64,000 bases of DNA from JBBCJM01 sp037190175 (GTDB taxonomy: Bacteria; Pseudomonadota; Alphaproteobacteria; Rhodobacterales; Rhodobacteraceae): the NCBI GenBank assembly GCA_037190175.1, contig JBBCJM010000043.1, positions 1 through 64,000 on the forward strand. The letters are read 5' to 3'. Both the position numbers and the translations under genes were made by a program. This document shows positions 34,458 through 43,032 of this stretch, one piece after another. Each line of letters begins with the position of its first letter. Position 1 is the stretch's first letter. Below the pieces are notes generated by a model. It did not search any database. It was not told where the DNA came from and worked only from the letters and a program-made list of their open reading frames with translations.

Positions 34458-35210
34458 TTGCTGGCCCGGCCCGGATACGGCCTGCTCACCCGGCTGCATC
34501 CGGTCACCCGGCTGATGCTGGCGGCGCCGGTGGTGGCGCTCTTGCCGGTGGCCGGGCCCTGGCCGCTGGCGGGCGCGACGCTGGGCTTCCTGGGCTGGGG
34601 CTTCGCCTCGGGCATCGGCGGGGTGATGGTGCGGCGGATGGCGGTGGTGCTGCTGCCCGTGGCGCTGGCGCTGGCGGTGGTGCACGGCCTGCTGATCGCG
34701 CGCGGCCCCGGGGTGCCGCTGGGCCCGCTGACCCTTTATCCCGAGGGGCTGGCCCGTGCCGGCATGATCCTGCTGCGGCTTGCGGCGCTCTTGTCGGCGG
34801 GGCTGCTGATCGTGATCTCCACCCCGCCCGGGACGCTGGCCGACGGGCTGGAGGACAAGGGCCTGCCCCCCGGCGCCGCCTATCTGCTGACCGCGCCCCT
34901 GTCCCTCGCCGAAGGGCTGGCGCAGGAGGCTGCGGCGCTGCGCGATGCGTTGCAGGTGCGCGGGCTGCCGTTTGCCGGCAATCCGTTCCGCCGGTTGCGG
35001 GTGCTGTGGCATCTGGTGATCGCACTGGTGCGGGTGCAACTGGTCGAGGCCGCCCCCCGCGCCCAGGCGCTGGAGGCCCGCGGCTTCCGCGCCCTGCCGC
35101 GGCGCGCGCTGCTCTCCCCGCCCGCCGACACGCCGGCGCAGGCCCGCCTGCGGCTGGCCTGCGCGGCCGCGGTGCCGCTGATCCTGCTGGCGGGGCTGCT
35201 GTGGGGCTGA
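34458..35210 (+). CDS. ECF transporter T component (EcfT)
   Basis: A 250-aa transmembrane coupling subunit (CbiQ/EcfT type) with about four to six spans. The two short Arg-Gly motifs that touch the ATPases are seen as LQVRGLPF and LEARGFRAL in the C-terminal helical part. It appears to start with TTG at 34458, 8 bp after the S-component stop; no ATG or GTG gives a better fit. Its 3' end overlaps the ATPase gene by 10 bp. Confidence 0.85.
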   Translation: MLARPGYGLLTRLHPVTRLMLAAPVVALLPVAGPWPLAGATLGFLGWGFASGIGGVMVRRMAVVLLPVALALAVVHGLLIARGPGVPLGPLTLYPEGLARAGMILLRLAALLSAGLLIVISTPPGTLADGLEDKGLPPGAAYLLTAPLSLAEGLAQEAAALRDALQVRGLPFAGNPFRRLRVLWHLVIALVRVQLVEAAPRAQALEARGFRALPRRALLSPPADTPAQARLRLACAAAVPLILLAGLLWG

Positions 35211-36541
35211 CGCTCGCCGACCTGCGCTTCGGCTTCCCCGGCCAGCCGGTGCTGGAGGGGCTGACGCTGGACATTCCCGCGGGCAGGCGGGTGGCGATCG
35301 TCGGGGCCAACGGCAGCGGCAAGTCCACGCTGGCCCGCTGCCTGGCCGGGATCCTGCCGGCCGAGGGCGTGGCGTGGCAGGGCCGTCCGCTGGCGGCGCT
35401 GCCGCGGGCCGAGCGGGCGGGGCTGGTGCAGCTGGTGGGCCAGCGGCCCGACCTGCATCTGTCCGGCCGGGCGGCCACGGTGCGGGGCGAGGTCGCCTTC
35501 GGCCCCGAGAACCTGGCCCTGCCGCGGGCCGAGATCGCGGCGCGGGTGGAGGCGGCGCTGGACCTGATGGGCCTCGCCGGGCTGGCCGGCCGCGACCCCC
35601 GGCGGCTGTCGGGGGGCGAGACGCAGCGGCTGGTGCTGGCCGCCGCATTGGCGATGCGCCCGCGGCTGCTGGTGCTGGACGAGCCGGTGACCGACCTCGA
35701 CCACGCCGCGCGCGAGGGGCTGATGGCGCGGCTGGCCGCGCTGGACCCCGGGCTGACGGTCGTCGCGCTGGACGTGACCGCGGCGCACTGGCCGGGGATG
35801 GATGCGCTCTGGCGGCTGGAGGGCGGGCGGCTGCATCCGGTGCTGCCCGAGGCCGTCCCGGCCCCGGAGCCCCCCGCATGGAAGGGCGGCGCGGCGTTGC
35901 TTTCGGTGCGGGGCGTGGCCTTCGCCTATGACCGGCCCCTGCTCTCGGGCGTGGGGTTCGAGGTGCCGGCCGGCGTCGCGGTGGCGGTGACCGGGCCGAA
36001 CGGGGCGGGGAAAAGCACGCTGATGCGGCTGATCGCGGGCCTGAGCCGTCCCTCGGCGGGGACGATCCGGCTCGCCGGGCTCGACACCGCCGCCACGCCC
36101 CCGCGACAGCTGGCGGCGGCGCTGGGGATGGTGTTCCAGAACGCCGACCGCCAGTTCACCGCCGCCACCCTGCTGGACGAGGCCGCCATGGCCCCGCGCC
36201 TGCACGGGATGGCCGATCCGCAGGGGGCGGCGCGGCGGGCGCTGGCGGCTGCGGGGCTGGAGGAGGCCGCGGGCCGGCATCCGTTCGACCTGCACAACGG
36301 CGCCCGAAGGCTGGCCGCGGTGGCCGCCGCCGTGGCGCACGAGCCGCGCCTGCTGATCTTGGACGAGACCCAGCGCGGGCTGGACGCCGACCATCTGGCG
36401 CGGCTGGAGCGGCTGATCCGCGCCCGGCGGCAGGCCGGGGCCGCGGTGCTCTTCGTCTGCCACGACGAGGGCTTCGTGCGCCGCAACGCCACCCACCGGC
36501 TGGCGGTGGCGGGGGGCGGGGCGAGGCTGGAGCGCGCTTAG
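35201..36541 (+). CDS. Fused double ECF ATPase (EcfA-EcfA')
   Basis: A 446-aa protein with two ABC ATPase domains. Domain 1 (residues ~1-220) is complete: GANGSGKST, LSGGETQR, LLVLDEP. Domain 2 (~230-446) has Walker A GPNGAGKST, Q-loop FQNADRQF and Walker B LLILDET. Its signature is degenerate (LHNGARR where LSGGQ is expected), and Pro of DEP is replaced by Thr. One composite ATP site is therefore likely impaired. The GTG at 35201 is inferred from the domain start inside ecfT. The gene ends in TTAG shared with the convergent fadJ. Confidence 0.87.
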   Translation: MGLTLADLRFGFPGQPVLEGLTLDIPAGRRVAIVGANGSGKSTLARCLAGILPAEGVAWQGRPLAALPRAERAGLVQLVGQRPDLHLSGRAATVRGEVAFGPENLALPRAEIAARVEAALDLMGLAGLAGRDPRRLSGGETQRLVLAAALAMRPRLLVLDEPVTDLDHAAREGLMARLAALDPGLTVVALDVTAAHWPGMDALWRLEGGRLHPVLPEAVPAPEPPAWKGGAALLSVRGVAFAYDRPLLSGVGFEVPAGVAVAVTGPNGAGKSTLMRLIAGLSRPSAGTIRLAGLDTAATPPRQLAAALGMVFQNADRQFTAATLLDEAAMAPRLHGMADPQGAARRALAAAGLEEAAGRHPFDLHNGARRLAAVAAAVAHEPRLLILDETQRGLDADHLARLERLIRARRQAGAAVLFVCHDEGFVRRNATHRLAVAGGGARLERA

Positions 36542-38466
36542 CTGCGGGTCGCGAACATCGGGCCGCCGCGCCAGCGGGGGAAGCCGTAGCCGTGGATTTC
36601 CACCAGGTCGATGTCGGCGGGCTGGCGGGCGATGCCCTCGGCCAGGATCGCCTGCCCCTCGGCCGCCATCTCGGCGACCAGGTGTCCGGCGATGGCCTCG
36701 CGGTCCATGACGGTCGGGGCGCCCAGCCCCAGCAGCTCCGCGGTGGTGGCCGAGGGCTGCGGCCGGCGGTCGCCGGGGGCATAGTCGTACCAGCCGCCGC
36801 CGGTCTTCTGCCCCTTGCGCCCCGCGCGCACCAGAATGTCGCCCAGCGTCTCGGCCACCTCCTGCCCCGCCGCCCGCGCCCCCTCGCGTTGCAGGAAGGC
36901 GATGTCCAGCCCGCCCAGATCCTGCGCCTCGAACGGCCCCATGGCAAAGCCGTAGCCGCGCATCGCCGCGTCGATCCCGGCGATGGGGACGCCTTGGCGG
37001 ACCAGGGTTTCCGCCGCGGCGCGGTAGCGTTTCAGGATGCGGTTGCCGATGAAGCCCTCGCAGATCCCGGCCTGCACCGGGATCTTGCCCAAGCTGCGGC
37101 CGAGGGCGAAGCCGGTCGCCAAGGTCGCGGCCGAGGTCTCGGGCGTCGGCACGATCTCCAGCAGCTTCATAACATTGGCCGGGCTGAAGAAATGCAGCCC
37201 GATGAAGCGGGCGGGGTTCGGCAGCCCCTCGGCGATGGCGCGGGGGTCGAGGTAGGAGGTATTGGTGGCCAGCACCGCGTCGGGCCGGCAGGCGCGGCCA
37301 AGCTCGGCGAAGACCGCGCGCTTCACCCCGATCTCCTCGAACACCGCCTCGATCACCAGGTCGGCGTCCTTGAGCGCGGCATAGTCGGTGGTGCCGGTCA
37401 CGCCCTCCATCCGCGCCGCCGCCTGCGCCTCGGTCAGCCGGCCGCGCTTCACCGCGCCGTCGAAGATGCCCTTCAGGTTGCCGAGGCCGCGCGCCACCGC
37501 CTCGCCGTCGCGCTCGATCAGCACCACCGGCAGCCCGGCGTCGCGCAGCGCCGCGGCGATCCCCGCCCCCATGGTGCCGCCGCCCACCACGCCCAGCTTG
37601 CGCAGCGGCAGCGGCTCCACCCCGGCCAGATGCGCCGGGCGCGGCGCGGCGCGTTCGGCGAAGAACACATGCCGCAGCGCCGCAGCCTGCTCGGAGGCGC
37701 GCAGTTCCAGGAAGGTCTGCCGCTCGAAGGCCATGGCCTCGGCGAAGGATATCTCGGTGGCCGTCTTCAGGCAGGCCAGCGCCCGCAGCGGCGCGACCTC
37801 GCCCCTGGCCCGCTTGGCGATGGCAGCCTCCTGTTCGGCCCAGAAGGACGGGTCGGGGGCCTCCACCGGCCGCTGCGACACCGGCAGGGGCAGGGGCCGC
37901 GCCAGGGCCTCGCGCGCGAAGGCCACCGCACCGGCGCGCAGGTCGCCGCTCACCACCGCGTCCACCAGCCCCATGGCCAGCGCCTTGGCCGCCTTCACCG
38001 GCTTGCCCCCGGTCACCAGTTCCACCGCCGCCGGCACCCCGGCCAGCCGCGGGGTGCGCACGGTGCCCGAAGCGCCGGGCACGATGCCCAGCCCCACCTC
38101 CGGCAGCCCGACCGAGGCGCTGTCCAGCGCCACCCGGAACCGGCAGCCCATCGCCACCTCGAACCCGCCGCCCAGGGCCGAGCCGTGGATGGCGGCGACC
38201 CAGGGCTTCACCGCGCCCTCGATCCGATCCACCAGATCGGGCAGGTGGGGCGGCACCGGGGGCTTGCCGAACTCGGTCACGTCCGCCCCGGCGATGAAGG
38301 TGCGCCCGGCGCAGATCAGCACCGCCGCCCGCACCTCCGCATCGGCGTCCAGCGTCCCCACCGCGTCCCACAGCCCCTGCCGCAGCGCCTGCCCCAGCGC
38401 GTTGACCGGCGGGTTGTCCACGGTGACGATGGCGATATCCCCCTCGCGGGCGATGGTCACAGGCAT
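36538..38466 (-). CDS. FadJ-like enoyl-CoA hydratase/3-hydroxyacyl-CoA dehydrogenase
   Basis: A 642-aa bifunctional enzyme. The N-terminal crotonase domain (1-~190) has the oxyanion motif HGSALGGGFEVA and catalytic Glu in LPEVGLGIVPGASGT. The C-terminal NAD domain starts at GVVGGGTMGAGIAAAL, with catalytic HFFSPANVMKLLEIVP. It ends paaN-livKHMGF-fadJ, 1 bp after livF. No separate paaF or paaH is present in the island, so this protein probably performs both steps on the ring-opened C8 chain of phenylacetate; that assignment is inference. Confidence 0.9.
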   Translation of the reverse strand: MPVTIAREGDIAIVTVDNPPVNALGQALRQGLWDAVGTLDADAEVRAAVLICAGRTFIAGADVTEFGKPPVPPHLPDLVDRIEGAVKPWVAAIHGSALGGGFEVAMGCRFRVALDSASVGLPEVGLGIVPGASGTVRTPRLAGVPAAVELVTGGKPVKAAKALAMGLVDAVVSGDLRAGAVAFAREALARPLPLPVSQRPVEAPDPSFWAEQEAAIAKRARGEVAPLRALACLKTATEISFAEAMAFERQTFLELRASEQAAALRHVFFAERAAPRPAHLAGVEPLPLRKLGVVGGGTMGAGIAAALRDAGLPVVLIERDGEAVARGLGNLKGIFDGAVKRGRLTEAQAAARMEGVTGTTDYAALKDADLVIEAVFEEIGVKRAVFAELGRACRPDAVLATNTSYLDPRAIAEGLPNPARFIGLHFFSPANVMKLLEIVPTPETSAATLATGFALGRSLGKIPVQAGICEGFIGNRILKRYRAAAETLVRQGVPIAGIDAAMRGYGFAMGPFEAQDLGGLDIAFLQREGARAAGQEVAETLGDILVRAGRKGQKTGGGWYDYAPGDRRPQPSATTAELLGLGAPTVMDREAIAGHLVAEMAAEGQAILAEGIARQPADIDLVEIHGYGFPRWRGGPMFATRS

Positions 38467-38467
38467 A

Positions 38468-39169
38468 TCAGATCCCCAGATAGGCTTCGCGGATGCGCGG
38501 GTCGGCGATCAGCTCCTCGGCCGCGCCCGACATGGTGATCCGCCCGGTCTCCATCACATAGCCGCGGTCGGCGATCTTCAAGGCGCCGAAGGCATTCTGC
38601 TCGACCAGAAGCACGGTCACGTCCAGCGCCTTCAGCCCCTTCACCACGTCGAAGATCTGCTGGACGATGATCGGGGCCAGGCCCATCGAGGGCTCGTCCA
38701 GCAGCAGGCAGGAGGGCCGGCCCATCAGCGCGCGGGCCATGGCCAGCATCTGCTGCTGGCCCCCGGACAGCCCGCCTGCGGCGAGGTTCCGCTTCTCCTT
38801 CAGGATCGGGAACATCTGGAAGGCGTCGTCCATGTCCTTCTCCACCCGCTCGTCGGTGAAGAGAAAGGCGCCGAGGCGCAGGTTCTCCTCCACCGTCAGG
38901 TTGGTGAAGATCTGCCGCCCCTCGGGCGATTGGGTCAGGCCGCGGGCCGGGCGGCGGTGCGCGGCCACGCCGTTCAGCGTCTCGCCGCGGAAGGTGATCG
39001 AGCCGCCGGTGACCGGCTGCACCCCGGAGAGGCAGCGCAGGAGCGTGGTCTTTCCCGCCCCGTTGGCGCCCACCACGGTGACGATCTCGCCCGAATCCAC
39101 ATGCAGGTCGATGCCGTGCAGCACCTCGATGCGCCCGTAGCGCGAGCGCAGCCCCTCAACGGTCAGCAT
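38468..39169 (-). CDS. livF: LivF-type ABC transporter ATPase
   Basis: A 233-aa branched-chain-amino-acid-type ATPase with Walker A GANGAGKTT, signature LSGGQQQM and Walker B LLLDEPSMGLAP (LivF type). It partners LivG in the transporter whose other parts lie upstream. Its start overlaps livG by 14 bp. Context in the paa operon suggests the system imports phenylacetate or a related aromatic acid rather than leucine. Confidence 0.93.
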   Translation of the reverse strand: MLTVEGLRSRYGRIEVLHGIDLHVDSGEIVTVVGANGAGKTTLLRCLSGVQPVTGGSITFRGETLNGVAAHRRPARGLTQSPEGRQIFTNLTVEENLRLGAFLFTDERVEKDMDDAFQMFPILKEKRNLAAGGLSGGQQQMLAMARALMGRPSCLLLDEPSMGLAPIIVQQIFDVVKGLKALDVTVLLVEQNAFGALKIADRGYVMETGRITMSGAAEELIADPRIREAYLGI

Positions 39170-39944
39170 TCTCGGCCCCCAGATAGGCGGCGATCACCGC
39201 CGGGTTGCGGCTGACCGTGGCCGGGTCGCCCTCGGCGATCTTCTCGCCATGGTCCAGCACCACGATGTGGTTGGAGATGCGCATGACCATCTTCATGTCG
39301 TGCTCGACCAGCAGGATCGCCACGCCGGCCGCCGCGACCTCGGCGATCAGGTGGTCGATCTCCTCGGTTTCCACCGCGTTGCAGCCGGCGGCGGGCTCGT
39401 CCAAGAGCAGGATCTTCGGGTCCAGCGCCAGGGCCCGGGCGATCTCCAGCCGCTTCAGCGACCCGTAGGAAAGGTTGCCCGCCTCGCGCTCGGCCGCGCG
39501 TTCCAGCCCCACCCGGGCCAGCAGCTTCCGCGCGCCCTCCCGCGCCGCCCGCGCCCGGGCGCGGGAGGAGGGCAGGGCGAGGAGGTCGGCCACCACCGGC
39601 CCCTTCTCGTGCAGGTGATAGCCGGTCACGGCATTGTCCAGCACGCTCATCGACTGGAAGATCTGCAGGTTCTGGAAGGTGCGGCTCATGCCGCGGCGGG
39701 CCAGCAAATGCGGTGCCATCCCGGTCACGTCCTCGCCCATCAGCTTCACCCGGCCCGCGCCGGGCTGGTAGATGCCCGAGATCATGTTGAACAGCGTGGT
39801 CTTGCCCGCCCCGTTCGGGCCGATCACCGAGACGATCTCGCCCGGGCGGACGTTGAAGCTCACGTCGTGCACCGCCTTCAGCCCGCCGAAGGTGATGCCC
39901 AGCCCCTCGACCGACAGCAGGACGCCCTGGGTGTCGCGCGTCAT
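39156..39944 (-). CDS. livG: LivG-type ABC transporter ATPase
   Basis: A 262-aa ATPase of the LivG type with Walker A GPNGAGKTT, signature LSYGSLKRLEIARAL, Walker B ILLLDEPAAGCN and H-loop VEHDMKMVM. The LSYG signature with DEPAAG is characteristic of LivG. It overlaps livM by 4 bp (ATGA). Cytoplasmic face of the same transporter. Confidence 0.94.
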   Translation of the reverse strand: MTRDTQGVLLSVEGLGITFGGLKAVHDVSFNVRPGEIVSVIGPNGAGKTTLFNMISGIYQPGAGRVKLMGEDVTGMAPHLLARRGMSRTFQNLQIFQSMSVLDNAVTGYHLHEKGPVVADLLALPSSRARARAAREGARKLLARVGLERAAEREAGNLSYGSLKRLEIARALALDPKILLLDEPAAGCNAVETEEIDHLIAEVAAAGVAILLVEHDMKMVMRISNHIVVLDHGEKIAEGDPATVSRNPAVIAAYLGAENADR

Positions 39945-40897
39945 TCGCCCCTCCCCCTCAGCCAGCGCAGGATCGAGGGCAGCAGCCCCTCGCGCAGGAA
40001 GATCATCACCAGCATCATGACGAGGCCCAGCACCAGCTGCTCGTATTCAGCGAACACGGTCAGCACCTGCGGCAGCAGCGTCAGCACCCCGGCACCGAGG
40101 ATTGCGCCCAGCACCGAGCCCACGCCGCCCAGCACCGCCATGGTCACCATCTCGATCGAATGCATGAAGCCGGCCACGTCGGGGGTGATGAAGCGGTTCT
40201 GAAGTGCCAGCAGCGAGCCCGAGACCGAGGCATAGACCGCCGAGATCACGAAGGCCTGCAGCTTCAGCCGCGCCACGTCGACCCCCACGGTGCGGGCGGC
40301 GACCTCGGATCCGTGCAGCGCGCGCAGCGCCCGCCCGGTGGGGCTGTCATGCAGGTTCAACGCCAGCCAGGCGCCGACCAGCAGGCAGATGCCGCAGAAG
40401 AAGTACCAGAACTGGCCGTTCGAGAGGCTCAGCCCCCAGTCGGCCAGCAGCGCCCGCAGGCCCAGCTCGGGCACCTGGATCCCGTCCGGCCCGCGGGTCA
40501 GGTCGCGTTCGTTGTTCAGGATCATCGAGACGAGGATGCCGAGGCCCAGCGTGGCCACGCCCAGGTAATAGCCTTTCAGCCGCAGGATGGGCCGGCCGAC
40601 CAGGAAGGCCAGCACGGCCGAGATCGCCGCGCCCAGCAGCACGGCCAGCGCCGGGTGGATGCCCCAGTGCACCGGCGCCAGCGCGCAGGCATAGGCGCCG
40701 ATCCCGGCGAAACCGGCATGGCCCAGGCTGATCTGCCCGGCATAGCCGGTCAGGATCACGATGCCGGTCACCGCGATGCCGTTGACGAAGATCAGCGCGC
40801 CGACACGGTAGTAGAAGGCCGAGGGGAAGAACAAGGGCGACAGCGCCACGAGGAGGGCCAGCACCAGGAGGGTGGCGGTTTTCGGGGTCAGCCGCAT
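39941..40897 (-). CDS. livM: LivM-type permease
   Basis: A 318-aa permease with eight or more spans. Motif TGYAGQISLGHAGFAGIGAYACA is the LivM signature, with GYYLGVATLGLGILV and GSEVAARTVGVDVARLK. It starts at MRLTPKTATLLVLALL (40897); the longer open frame upstream overlaps livH and is not used. Two bp separate it from livH. Confidence 0.93.
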   Translation of the reverse strand: MRLTPKTATLLVLALLVALSPLFFPSAFYYRVGALIFVNGIAVTGIVILTGYAGQISLGHAGFAGIGAYACALAPVHWGIHPALAVLLGAAISAVLAFLVGRPILRLKGYYLGVATLGLGILVSMILNNERDLTRGPDGIQVPELGLRALLADWGLSLSNGQFWYFFCGICLLVGAWLALNLHDSPTGRALRALHGSEVAARTVGVDVARLKLQAFVISAVYASVSGSLLALQNRFITPDVAGFMHSIEMVTMAVLGGVGSVLGAILGAGVLTLLPQVLTVFAEYEQLVLGLVMMLVMIFLREGLLPSILRWLRGRGE

Positions 40898-40899
40898 GG

Positions 40900-41772
40900 T
40901 CACACCCGATCCGTGGATTTGCGGCCGAACAGGCCCTGCGGCATGAAGAACAGCACCAAGAGGATCACCACGAAGGCCGCGGCGTCCTTGTAGGTGGAGG
41001 ACAGGTATCCCGCGGTCATCGCCTCGATCAGCCCGATCAGGAAGCCGCCCGCCAGCGCGCCCTTGGGATTGCCCATCCCGCCCAGCATGGCGCCGGCGAA
41101 GCCCTTCAGCGCGAAGCCGATGCCGACGCTGTAGGCGGTCAGCGTGATCGGTGTGGCCAGCACGCCCGCCAGGGCGCCGATCCCGGCGGAGAGCGCGAAG
41201 GAGAGAGTCATCACGAAGGTGGTGTTGATGCCGACGAGTTGCGCCGCCAGCCGGTTGTTCGAGGTCGCCAGCACCGCCCGGCCCAAGAGGGTGCGGGTGA
41301 AGAACAGCCAGAGCCCCACGAAGATCACCAGCGCGCCGCCGATCACCCACAGGCTCTGCGGCAGGATCGTGGCCCCGCCCACCCGCAGCGGCGCATCGCC
41401 CGAGAAGGCGGGGAAGCTGTGGATCTGCTTGTCGAACACCAGCTGCGCCGCGCCCTGGATGAAGATCGAGGCGCCGATGGTGATGATGATGAGCGAGACC
41501 ACCGGCGCGCCGCGGGCGGGCTCGATGGCCAGCTTGTACATCGTCACGCCCAGCGCCGCGGTGGCGGCGATGGCGATCAGCGCGGCCAGCGGCAGCGGCA
41601 GGCCCGCGGCATGGGCGAACCAGGTGATCATCCCACCCAGCATGACGAACTCGCCCTGGGCGAAGTTCACCACGTCCGAGGCGTTGTAGATGATGGTGAA
41701 GCCGAGCGCGACCAGCGCATAGACCGCGCCGACCGTCACCCCCGAGAAGATGAATTGCAGCAGTTCCGACAT
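40900..41772 (-). CDS. livH: LivH-type permease
   Basis: A 290-aa permease with the LivH signature NFAQGEFVMLGGM near the N-terminus and GFLIGLIEAMTAGYLSSTYKD near the C-terminus. It pairs with LivM to form the membrane channel. It lies 78 bp after livK, a gap that contains a small stem-loop. Confidence 0.93.
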   Translation of the reverse strand: MSELLQFIFSGVTVGAVYALVALGFTIIYNASDVVNFAQGEFVMLGGMITWFAHAAGLPLPLAALIAIAATAALGVTMYKLAIEPARGAPVVSLIIITIGASIFIQGAAQLVFDKQIHSFPAFSGDAPLRVGGATILPQSLWVIGGALVIFVGLWLFFTRTLLGRAVLATSNNRLAAQLVGINTTFVMTLSFALSAGIGALAGVLATPITLTAYSVGIGFALKGFAGAMLGGMGNPKGALAGGFLIGLIEAMTAGYLSSTYKDAAAFVVILLVLFFMPQGLFGRKSTDRV

Positions 41773-41817
41773 GGGGCCTCCGGGCTGGCGATGCGGGGCT
41801 GTCCGGGGTGAGGTCGA

Positions 41818-41836
41818 CCCCCGCGGGGTGCGGGGG
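41818..41836. promoter_or_regulatory. Small stem-loop between livK and livH
   Basis: CCCCCGC (41818-41824) and GCGGGGG (41830-41836) form a 7-bp stem with loop GGGGT. As at phnD, it follows the binding-protein gene of an ABC operon and could favour higher amounts of the binding protein. The pairing is seen; the effect is inferred. Confidence 0.45.
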
Positions 41837-41850
41837 CCGAAGGGATCAGG

Positions 41851-42996
41851 TCACTCGACCAGCGCCCACTTGCCGCCCTTGATTTCCAGCATGCGGAAGG
41901 CCGAGAGGTCCAGCCCCAGGTGGTCGGTCGGCGAGAAGGTATACGTCCCGGTAGTGCCGACCAGGCCCGAGGTCGCCTCGATCGCGTCGCGGATGGCGGC
42001 GGGCTCGGCCGAGCCGGCGCGGCCGATGGCGTCGGTCATGATCAGCCAGGCGTCATGCGCATAGCCGCCGAAGGTGCCCACGGGCGTGCCGGTGCGACCC
42101 TCGAAGGCGGTCTTGTAGGCCACCACCACCGGCTTCTGCGGGTCGGCGTCGTCCATCAGGTCGGCGATCAGCAGGGCGGTGCCCGGCAGGCGCACGCCCT
42201 CGGCCGCATCCGCGCCGGCCAGTTCGATGAACCCGTCCGAGGCAACCCCGTGCGACTGGTAGAAGGGCAGGCCCACGTCCAGCTGCTTGTAGTTGCGGGT
42301 CACGATGGACGGACCCTGGCCGAAGCCCGGGTTCAGCACCGCCTGGATGCCGGCGGTGTTGCGGATCTTGGTCAGCTGCGCGGTCATGTCGGCGTCGGCG
42401 GGGTTGTAGGTCTCGTCCGCCACGATCTCGATGCCGTAGTCGCCCACCACCGACTTGCACTGCGCCTGCATCGAGGCGCCGAAGCCGTCGGTGCCCGAGA
42501 TCATGCCGATCCGGGTATAGCCCTGCTTCTGCATGTCCTCGAAGATCTTCTGGCAGGCCATGCGGTCGGTATGCGGGGTCTTGAAGGTATAGGGCTTCAC
42601 CGGGTCGATGATGTCGATGGCGCCGGCCAGCGAGATGAAGGGCACTTCCGCATCCTCGGCCACCGCCAGGATCGACATCGAGGTGCCGGTGGTGGTGCCG
42701 CCGATGATGGCCACCACCTCGTCGTCCTCGATCAGCCGGGTGGCGAAGGTGCGCGCCTTGTTGGGGTCGCCGTTGTCGTCATAGAGCACCAGCTCCACCT
42801 GCTCGCCGTTGATGCCGCCGGCGGCGTTCAGTTCCTCGACCAGCATCTCTAGCGTCTTGGCCTCGGGGTCGCCCAGGAAGGCGGCGGGGCCGGTGGCCGA
42901 GATGCTGGCGCCGATCTTGATCTCGGCCAGCGCGGCGGTAGTCAGGCCCAGGGTGGCCAGCAGGCCGAGGGCGGTGGTGGTCAGGGTCTTTTTCAT
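41851..42996 (-). CDS. livK: LivK-type substrate-binding protein (aromatic acid candidate)
   Basis: A 381-aa periplasmic binding protein with signal peptide MKKTLTTTALGLLATLGLTT cleaved after ALA. The mature start EIKIGASISATGPAAFLGDPEAKTLEM and GRTGTPVGTFGGYAHDAWL are typical of the Leu/Ile/Val-binding (Peripla_BP_6) family. Members also bind aromatic acids. Located 36 bp after paaN in one operon, so phenylacetate or a precursor is the most likely ligand. Confidence 0.9.
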   Translation of the reverse strand: MKKTLTTTALGLLATLGLTTAALAEIKIGASISATGPAAFLGDPEAKTLEMLVEELNAAGGINGEQVELVLYDDNGDPNKARTFATRLIEDDEVVAIIGGTTTGTSMSILAVAEDAEVPFISLAGAIDIIDPVKPYTFKTPHTDRMACQKIFEDMQKQGYTRIGMISGTDGFGASMQAQCKSVVGDYGIEIVADETYNPADADMTAQLTKIRNTAGIQAVLNPGFGQGPSIVTRNYKQLDVGLPFYQSHGVASDGFIELAGADAAEGVRLPGTALLIADLMDDADPQKPVVVAYKTAFEGRTGTPVGTFGGYAHDAWLIMTDAIGRAGSAEPAAIRDAIEATSGLVGTTGTYTFSPTDHLGLDLSAFRMLEIKGGKWALVE

Positions 42997-43032
42997 TGTG
43001 CTCCTCCCATGGAACGGTGGTCTTGAAAGGGG

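Noticed and set aside
35006..35200. Longer N-terminus for the fused ECF ATPase
   Set aside because: The extra 65 codons lie in another frame of ecfT and have no ABC similarity; the domain starts right after GTG 35201.
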